NCBI GenBank assembly: GCA_025997715.1
Contig: BNUY01000160.1
Span: 1 to 5,921, forward strand
Direction: 5' to 3'
Length of the DNA stretch: 5,921 nt
DNA from: Spirochaetia bacterium
GTDB lineage: Bacteria > Spirochaetota > Spirochaetia > Treponematales > Breznakiellaceae
In this document: in pieces, positions 1-4,241 of the stretch
Layout of the letters: each line of letters opens with the position of its first letter
Position numbering within the stretch: position 1 is the stretch's first letter
Notes under the pieces: generated by a model
What the model was told of the DNA's origin: nothing
The model's database searches: none
What the model saw: only the letters and a program-made list of their open reading frames with translations
Made by a program: the position numbers and the translations under genes

Positions 1-2
1 CC

Positions 3-152
3 GATCGGTCTGCGAATAACGGTAACCCCCTTGCCCAGGCATACCGGCTCTACACCCTGGCCCTGGCCGGGGAGGCGGACCTTGGCTCCATGAACCGGCT
101 GCGGGAACGGCGGAACCTGAACCCCCAGGCGGCATGGCGGCTTACGGCGGCA
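3..152 (+). pseudogene. Alpha-2-macroglobulin fragment (part after the thioester), plus strand
   Basis: Frame 3 of the plus strand, open from the left edge, reads NPLAQAYRLYTLALAGEADL followed by GSMNRLRERRNLNPQAAWRL. This matches the helical thioester domain of bacterial alpha-2-macroglobulins, where a segment of the form AYRLYxLALAGxxxLGxMNRLRE lies well over 100 residues after the thioester motif. The family signal stops at the TAA residues near 146-152, where AYALAG would be expected. The frame then runs through unrelated codons to a TAG at 171-173. From that point the DNA is the reverse complement of an earlier part of the same domain. Bacterial alpha-2-macroglobulins are envelope-anchored protease traps. 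This copy cannot make the domain. The family match is from memory of the motif, without alignment. Confidence 0.75.
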
Positions 153-316
153 CGGGTTTCGTCCAATTGGATGACCCTGTCCAGGTAGAGCTGGGGGAAC
201 ACAGAGCTGGTGGTCTGTTCAATACAGCCGTGGGGATACGCGATGAGATAGCTGAGCCGGGATTCCAGGTTGATAGGCGGCAGCCGCGATAGTTCCGCTG
301 CGGCAGTATTGGTACC
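153..316 (-). pseudogene. Alpha-2-macroglobulin thioester-region fragment, minus strand
   Basis: Read on the minus strand in the frame containing codons 227-229, the DNA gives ELSRLPPINLESRLSYLIAY, then PHGCIEQTTSSVFPQLYLDR and VIQLDETRAA. GCIEQ at 215-229 is the thioester motif (GCxEQ) of alpha-2-macroglobulins; its Cys and Gln form the internal thioester that traps proteases covalently. The surrounding PPINLESRLSYLI and TTSSVFPQLYL are family-typical. The fragment has no start codon. It is fused upstream (about 300-325) to the start of an IS66-type tnpA in a different frame, and downstream it ends at the head-to-head junction near 146-152. It is a dead remnant. The recognition is strong, but the exact right boundary is uncertain by about 20 bases. 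Confidence 0.88.
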
Positions 317-464
317 GGCCGGTTCCGCTTTCCTTCCAGTCCTCCACCCACATCCGCTTCTCTTCCTCGCTGTAACGCTTCATTTTCGCCTCCGAAATAT
401 TTGATTCCCGGAAGTTTAGGGCCGTGGCTGTTTTTTTATAAGGTGGGACGCTTTTGACGTTTAC
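315..464 (-). mobile_element. Truncated left end of an IS66-family insertion sequence
   Basis: On the minus strand the segment begins at 464 with GTAAACGTCAAAAGCG. IS66-family terminal repeats commonly start with GTAA and continue with a similar GCGTC-like run. It continues through about 80 bases of leader to an ATG at 383 that opens a tnpA-like frame. That order (terminal repeat, short leader, tnpA) is the normal left-end layout of the family. The element starts two bases after the nudC stop codon and is cut off after about 150 bases, where alpha-2-macroglobulin sequence takes over. The right end is absent, so no target-site duplication can be tested. The assignment rests on the GTAA end and the TnpA N-terminus together; neither alone would be enough. 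Confidence 0.5.
317..383 (-). pseudogene. tnpA (IS66 accessory protein) N-terminal fragment
   Basis: The minus-strand ATG at 383-381 is preceded by GGAGG (389-393) at five-base spacing, a good ribosome binding site. The frame starts MKRYSEEEKRMWVEDWKESG, which resembles the N-terminus of the small IS66 accessory protein TnpA, where MxRYSxEEKxxWLEDWxxSG is followed by a helix-turn-helix. After about 20 to 27 codons the sequence becomes the alpha-2-macroglobulin fragment read out of frame, ending at a TAG at 219-221. The resulting 54-residue reading frame is a chimera lacking the rest of the expected helix-turn-helix. The transposase gene tnpC is not present. Family assignment comes from the N-terminal motif only. 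Confidence 0.5.
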
Positions 465-465
465 G

Positions 466-1299
466 TTACCCCCGCAGCCACCGGTCGATGATATGCCGGG
501 CAACGGAGCCCTTACCGGGTAGGTTGGGGAGGGCGTCCCGTGTAAACCACCTGGCGTCCAGGATTTCCGTGCCGTCGGGCTTGAGGGCGCCCCCTGCATA
601 TTCGGCGGTGAAGCCCAGCATGAGGGAGTTGGGAAAGGGCCAGGGTTGGGAGGCGGCGTATTGTATCCGGTCCACCTCAATGTTAACCTCTTCCCGGATT
701 TCCCGTATGATGGTGGACTCCAGGTTTTCCCCGGCCTCGACAAACCCCGCAAGCAGGCTGTATATGCCGTCGTCAAAGTTGGCGTTGTGGGCCAGCAGCG
801 CCTGGTCCCGGTCGTTGGTGACCAGCACGATAACCGCCGGGGAGATGCGGGGGAACTCCTGCCTGCCGCAGACCGGGCATAGCCGGGCAAGGCCTCCGGG
901 GGCGTCATCGTTAGGGCTGCCGCAACTGCCGCAATAGGCAGATTCACGCCGCCACTGCATGATGTGGTAGGCCCGGAAAAGAAGCCCCTCGGGGCTGCCT
1001 GCGGTGACCATTCCACCGGCCGTAGCGGAGATAGCCTGCCGGATGGGAACACTCCGCCAGCCTTTGGGTAAAACAGTATCGTTATCCAGCATGAAAGCCG
1101 CCATACCGGCTTCGCCTTCCGCCGTGGGTATCTCGCAATAGCCGGAAGAAGGCCGGACTTCGGGGCCGCCGAAGGTAGTCATGGCAAGGGTTTCAGCCAC
1201 CGGACCTATGTCCGCCGGACCTATGTCCGCTCCATCAGGCAAGACTATGTTTGCCCCTTGAAAAACATAAGTTCCCGTCACCCTATCCACTGCCGCCAT
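466..1299 (-). CDS. nudC: NAD(+) diphosphatase, NudC-type Nudix hydrolase
   Basis: This is a 277-residue protein that should split NAD(H) into NMN(H) and AMP; E. coli NudC also removes NAD caps from RNA. Three NudC features occur in order. A four-cysteine zinc site has CGSC (Cys123, Cys126) and CPVC (Cys141, Cys144). The Nudix box spans residues 185-207, with Gly185, Glu191, Arg199-Glu200 and Glu203-Glu204, the metal-binding and catalytic positions. SQPWPFP at 217-223 is the signature separating NudC from other Nudix enzymes. The box ends EEVNI rather than the usual EExGI, so one structural glycine is Asn. Length is normal (E. coli NudC is about 257). I chose ATG 1299 because AGGTGGTGAG lies directly upstream; GTG codons at 1308 and 1305 are in frame but sit within that binding site. 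No signal peptide is seen, so it is cytoplasmic. It is the only intact gene here, ending two bases before the IS66-like end. Confidence 0.95.
   Translation of the reverse strand: MAAVDRVTGTYVFQGANIVLPDGADIGPADIGPVAETLAMTTFGGPEVRPSSGYCEIPTAEGEAGMAAFMLDNDTVLPKGWRSVPIRQAISATAGGMVTAGSPEGLLFRAYHIMQWRRESAYCGSCGSPNDDAPGGLARLCPVCGRQEFPRISPAVIVLVTNDRDQALLAHNANFDDGIYSLLAGFVEAGENLESTIIREIREEVNIEVDRIQYAASQPWPFPNSLMLGFTAEYAGGALKPDGTEILDARWFTRDALPNLPGKGSVARHIIDRWLRG
1201..1230. repeat. 15-bp tandem duplication inside nudC
   Basis: The unit CGGACCTATGTCCGC occurs twice in direct succession (1201-1215 and 1216-1230). Each unit is itself a short inverted repeat, CGGAC/GTCCG around CTAT. In the protein it duplicates five residues (ADIGP ADIGP, about residues 25-34 from the ATG) in the variable N-terminal domain. 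The insertion keeps the reading frame. Confidence 0.9.
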
Positions 1300-1320
1300 A
1301 CTCACCACCTGTTAAAAGGG

Positions 1321-1349
1321 ATGATACCCGAAAGCAGGGACTTATGCAA
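1321..1349 (-). promoter_or_regulatory. Candidate sigma-70-like promoter for nudC
   Basis: On the minus strand TTGCAT (1344-1349) and TATCAT (1321-1326) are separated by exactly 17 bases. The -10 matches TATAAT at five of six positions; the -35 matches TTGACA only at TTG. The -10 ends about 20 bases before the ATG at 1299. It sits in the 57-base gap between the OmpA-like gene and nudC, where no convincing terminator is visible, so nudC may also be read through from upstream. Confidence 0.35.
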
Positions 1350-1356
1350 ATAGCTT

Positions 1357-2262
1357 TTATCTAATCACATAGAGGTCGACGCGGCGGTTTTGTGTTCCTG
1401 ACGGGAGATAGTCAACAGGCGGTATTGCCCGTTCCCCGCCACTGCCAAAGAGAATAAAACGTTTTTTGTCGATACCCCGGCTTATCAGTTGGTTAAAGAC
1501 TTCCTGTGCACGCCGCCGGCTTAGCGGATTCAGTTCGGTTTGCTCTTCATCATCATTTTTCGTAACAGGATTTGCGTTACCCTCTACCAACAAGCGGCAG
1601 TCGGGATTTTCCTTAAGCAGCTTGACTACCTCAACAAAGGTCTCATCATTATGCTGTCGTACTTCACGAAAAAGTGTCTCCGGGCGAAGCGATGCGGAAT
1701 CAGGCCCAAAGAAAATAGTAAACGTTTCGGCAATTTTTTTCTCTATTTCAATGATTTTCTCCACCTCAACAATTACTTCCACTTCGACTATCTTCTCCAC
1801 CTCAACCGGCACTTCAATTTCGACTACCTTTTCTACCTCAACGAGCTTCTCTACCTCTACCGGCACTTCAACTTCAACTATCTTCTCTACCTCAACGAGC
1901 TTCTCTACCTCTACCGGTACTTCAACTATCTTCTCCACCTCAACGGGAGCGTTCCTCTTATTGGGGATCCGCAGGCCAACAACAAGCCCCCCGCCGGCCA
2001 GGTAGGGATAGCCGCTGCGGGCAAAGACTTCTATATACCAGTTGCGGGGCAGGAAAAACCGCACTCCCGTCACCGCACCCCCTTCAAAGGTCCCCCGTGA
2101 GTTTTGCACATCCCCTCCGCGAAGGGTGGCGATGAGCCCCAGATTGGCTTGTAAAAAAAGGTGGGCATAGCGGAAACGCGCGTAATACCACCGGAAAAAT
2201 GCTTCCCCTTCAAAGGCTACAATAGTACCAATCCTTCCGGGGAGCCCGCGTTTCCTCCTTCA
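1357..2262 (-). pseudogene. OmpA-like outer-membrane protein, C-terminal part after a frameshift
   Basis: This frame carries the second half of a gene that starts at 2477. It first gives the end of a beta-barrel (IVAFEGEAFFRWYYARF; VRFFLPRNWYIEVFARSGYP; GGGLVVGL), then a repetitive Val/Glu/Lys spacer of about 70 residues (1735-1947), then a C-terminal OmpA-like domain with LSRRRAQEVFNQLISRGI and a closing NRRVDLYVIR. OmpA-like domains bind peptidoglycan non-covalently in the periplasm. At the position of the diaminopimelate-contacting Asp of OmpA (the TD of GxTD) this protein has GNAN, so that Asp seems replaced by Asn; the Arg of LSxRRA is kept. With one base restored between 2217 and 2262, the whole gene would encode about 373 residues. 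A GTG at 2109 could start a shorter product, but it lies inside the barrel and is unlikely to be the native start. Confidence 0.8.
1735..1947 (-). repeat. 18-residue (54-bp) VEVEK repeats in the OmpA-like protein
   Basis: The spacer between barrel and OmpA domain is built from 54-bp units at 1864-1917, 1810-1863 and 1756-1809, with a partial unit before (PVEVEKIVEV) and a degenerate tail after (IIEIEKK). The consensus unit is PVEVEKLVEVEKIVEVEV. The first two units are nearly identical at DNA level; the third is more diverged. Alternating Val/Ile and Glu/Lys suggests an extended strand-forming or rod-like stalk. Such tracts can change copy number by slippage or recombination. Confidence 0.9.
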
Positions 2263-2477
2263 GCAAGATGTGAAAAACTTACTTCCCCCTGAACACCGGC
2301 GGCAAACAGCTTGTTAAAGCGATAGTCCAAAAGAAATAAACCGCCAATACCCCAGGTGTCGGTGGTGATCAGGTCCGCCTCCGCGCCCAGGCCGATAGAA
2401 AAGCCGTTTTCCTGTGCGCCAAGGGCGGCGGGGAGGAGGAGCAGGGATAGGAACAGCCAGCGGGGGGTGCGGGGCAT
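2217..2477 (-). pseudogene. OmpA-like outer-membrane protein, N-terminal part before the frameshift
   Basis: The ATG at 2477-2475 opens a protein with a clear Sec signal peptide: MPRTPR, a hydrophobic core WLFLSLLLLPAAL, and a likely cleavage site near ALGA|QE. There is no lipobox Cys, so it is not a lipoprotein. The mature start alternates aromatic, glycine and polar residues (FSIGLGAEADL, WGIGGLFLLDYRFNKLFAAG), as in outer-membrane beta-strands. The frame ends at TAG 2217-2219. The downstream frame continues the barrel without interruption (IGTIVAFEGEAFFRWYY), so one base has been lost, or two gained. The lesion must lie below 2262, because the second frame has a TGA at 2260-2262. Adding a base to the four-base G run at 2239-2242 would restore a smooth reading. 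Confidence 0.8.
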
Positions 2478-2486
2478 GGGTACTAA

Positions 2487-2491
2487 CTCCT
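2487..2491 (-). promoter_or_regulatory. Ribosome binding site of the OmpA-like gene, overlapping the upstream stop codon
   Basis: AGGAG on the minus strand lies nine bases before the ATG at 2477 and shares bases with the TAG stop (2490-2492) of the leucine-rich-repeat gene. Ribosomes finishing the repeat protein would end at the initiation site of the OmpA-like protein. This supports an operon with translational coupling. Confidence 0.7.
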
Positions 2492-3409
2492 ATAGAGGAT
2501 CATACGAACCAGAATACGGCTTTGTCCAGTTTGTATATCCATTCCACCAAGCCGCGAATGGGCTGGAATCTCCGCCTGAAAAATAAATCTTCGCAGGTTC
2601 TGTCGGAGTACTGTGCATGGCGAAAAAAGTCCATTCGGTTACCGTTATACCGGCAGGAGCGATAGTATGGTGCAGCTTCACTACTGAACCACTCGTATTG
2701 AGACCGGTATTAGCAAAAGCAACATCGCCTATATTGATCAATGAACCGGGCAAGTCTATCAGTTGAAGTTTATCACAATACTGAAAGGCCGCTATTTCAA
2801 TTCGTGCAAGCGTGGTACATGTCGCAAGATTTGCTGCAGTGATTCCGCTTTTATAAAAAGCCTGCTGTTTAATGTCCGTAAGTATTGTACAGTCGGTAAA
2901 ATCAACCGTTGCAAGTTTTGTACAATTCTCGAACGCGGAAGCTTCAATTGTCTTCAGGGCAGTCTTGCAAGGAACAAACGTAATGCTGGTAAGTTCTGTG
3001 CATCCATAAAAAGCTGAGGAATTAATATTTGCGATGCTCGAACAACCGGTTAAGTCTATTGATGCGAGATTGTCGCAACCATAGAATGTTCTTACCCCTA
3101 TTTCTTCGAGTGCGGAACAATTAGTAAGTTTTACCTGTTGCACTTTGGAACTTTCACCATAGTAATACGGGTATGAACTGGAATCAGTATAGGCAGTAAA
3201 CGCAGATGCACTAAGTGTCGTTAATGCAGGACAATTAGTTATGGAGTATGTCGATGTTGTCGTATTTTTGGCAGTATCGGAAAAAGCATAATTGCCGATG
3301 CTGGCAAGCAATGTGTTGCTGTCGATAGTTACCGTTGCCAATTCCCAGCAGGAAAATAGTATGAGATTGCCAAGGGACGTAAGGGCATCATTGTCGGAAA
3401 TCAGCCCGT
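2490..3409 (-). pseudogene. BspA-like leucine-rich-repeat surface protein, C-terminal segment
   Basis: This is the last third of the large repeat gene, in a frame shifted from the segment before it. It holds about eight or nine BspA-type (LRR_5) repeats with the form SAFYGCTxLxSIxL, for example NSSAFYGCTELTSITF, EASAFENCTKLATVDF and IAAFQYCDKLQLIDLP. The C-terminal tail of about 70 residues is rich in aromatic residues (FAAWWNGYTNWTKPYSG) and ends at TAG 2490-2492. BspA-type proteins of oral and gut bacteria bind host proteins such as fibronectin or other bacteria; that role is inferred here. There is no LPXTG signal and no recognisable secretion domain at the end. The first in-frame start-like codon, TTG 3422, lies inside a repeat and has no ribosome binding site, so this is a continuation and not a separate gene. 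Confidence 0.85.
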
Positions 3410-4111
3410 TAAGGAACGGCAATAGGCGAATGCCGAAGCGCCGATGTCCAGGAGTTTGGTATTGCTCTTAATGTCTGCCGTCACAAGTTTGCTGTGGTCA
3501 AAGGCGTTATTTTTGATAAGTTCAATCGGCGCTCCATCAACCGTGAGCTTTTTAACGCCGCTGTAGGCAAAGGTGGAACTGCCTATCGTTTTAAGGGCAG
3601 AAGTGCTTTTAAATTCAAGGTCTTCAATAAAGTCCGTGGTCCTGTAAAATGCGGAATCCCCAATTGTCTCCAAAGCGGTACAGCTTGACAAGTTAACCGT
3701 TGCCAGCCTGTTGCAATTATAAAATGCAGATGTCTTGATGTTTTTTAATGTGCTCTTTACCGGTTCAAGGTTTATCGTGGTAAGCGCAGTACACCCATAA
3801 AAAGCATTGTCGTCGATTGTTTTCAGGGAAGTGCCGGTCAGCGTTACGGAGGCAAGCGAAAGACAATTGGAAAACGTGGAACTATTAATCGTGTCAAGTT
3901 TGGTACAGCCCGTAAAATCAATAGAGGTAATGCCGCTATAGTAGAAAGCAGAGTTCCCTATGGTTGTTAGCGACCCTGCGCTGAGGGTTAAATTGACGGC
4001 TTCTTTGAGTGCTCTGGTGTAATAAAAGGCACTGGCATTTATTTCTTTCAGCTTAGTACATTCCGACAATTTAACGGTACTGAGTGAAGAACAATAATAA
4101 AATGCGCTGGC
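3401..4111 (-). pseudogene. BspA-like leucine-rich-repeat surface protein, middle segment
   Basis: About ten LRR_5 repeats run without interruption from ASAFYYCSSLSTVKL (starting at 4111) to GASAFAYCRSLTG, then a TGA at 3401-3403. Repeat motifs include NSAFYYSGITSIDFTGC, DNAFYGCTALTTINL, TSAFYNCNRLATVNL and GDSAFYRTTDF. At the 3' end, adding one base to the three-base C run at 3405-3407 (plus strand) would give SLTGLISDNDALTSLGN and join smoothly to the next segment. At the 5' end the frame runs back into the 130-bp inserted element as far as a GTG inside it. That start would add about 28 non-repeat residues (MGDMFPHVRKDF and so on), which belong to the element. This segment is part of one gene with its neighbours. 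Confidence 0.85.
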
Positions 4112-4241
4112 AATAAAGCATCCTCGCCCTAAAGGGCGAGGTATTGAAGATTTCTCTTTGAAATCTTTGCGCACGTGGGGGAACATATCCCCCACACCCC
4201 CAGCTTTACGCCCTAAAGGGCGGGGAATTATACCCTTAGAG
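4112..4241. mobile_element. 130-bp four-hairpin element (IS200/IS605-like MITE) inserted in the repeat gene
   Basis: The segment contains four hairpins in a row. H1 has CCTCGCCC (4122-4129) and GGGCGAGG (4134-4141) with loop TAAA. H2 has AAGATTTC (4147-4154) and GAAATCTT (4160-4167). H3 has GTGGGGG (4175-4181) and CCCCCAC (4189-4195). H4 has CGCCC (4209-4213) and GGGCG (4218-4222), again with loop TAAA. H1 and H4 share the 14-base core CGCCCTAAAGGGCG. Removing 4112-4241 joins ATT AAT to GCC AGC GCA TTT in frame, giving KNINASAF, the expected repeat sequence. No target duplication is seen, and the minus-strand left flank contains TTAA. Subterminal hairpins, no duplication and a short TTAA-like target are typical of IS200/IS605 ends, so a non-autonomous derivative is the best explanation. 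It has no transposase. Confidence 0.75.

Noticed and set aside
421..445. Possible terminator on the plus strand (GC-rich GCCGTGGC followed by seven T)
   Set aside because: The stem would be only three or four pairs, and no plus-strand gene ends there; on the minus strand the run is A, not T.
488..937. Long plus-strand open frames opposite nudC
   Set aside because: They are antisense to a clearly recognised NudC with all its motifs, have no ribosome binding site I can support, and give no recognisable protein.
384..1052. Minus-strand frame running through nudC into the tnpA fragment
   Set aside because: Only the part from ATG 383 has a ribosome binding site and resembles a family; the upstream part is nudC read out of frame.
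1466..2100. Two long overlapping plus-strand open frames opposite the OmpA-like gene
   Set aside because: Their low-complexity products (Ser/Thr/Phe or Tyr/Leu/Asn/His repeats) are mirror images of the VEVEK repeats on the coding strand.
3494..3688. Plus-strand open frame in the repeat region
   Set aside because: It is a shadow of the leucine-rich-repeat coding frame on the minus strand.
4122..4222. CRISPR array or tRNA-like structure
   Set aside because: The four hairpins differ in sequence and spacing, with only one 14-base core occurring twice, so there is no repeat-spacer pattern. No cloverleaf can be drawn.
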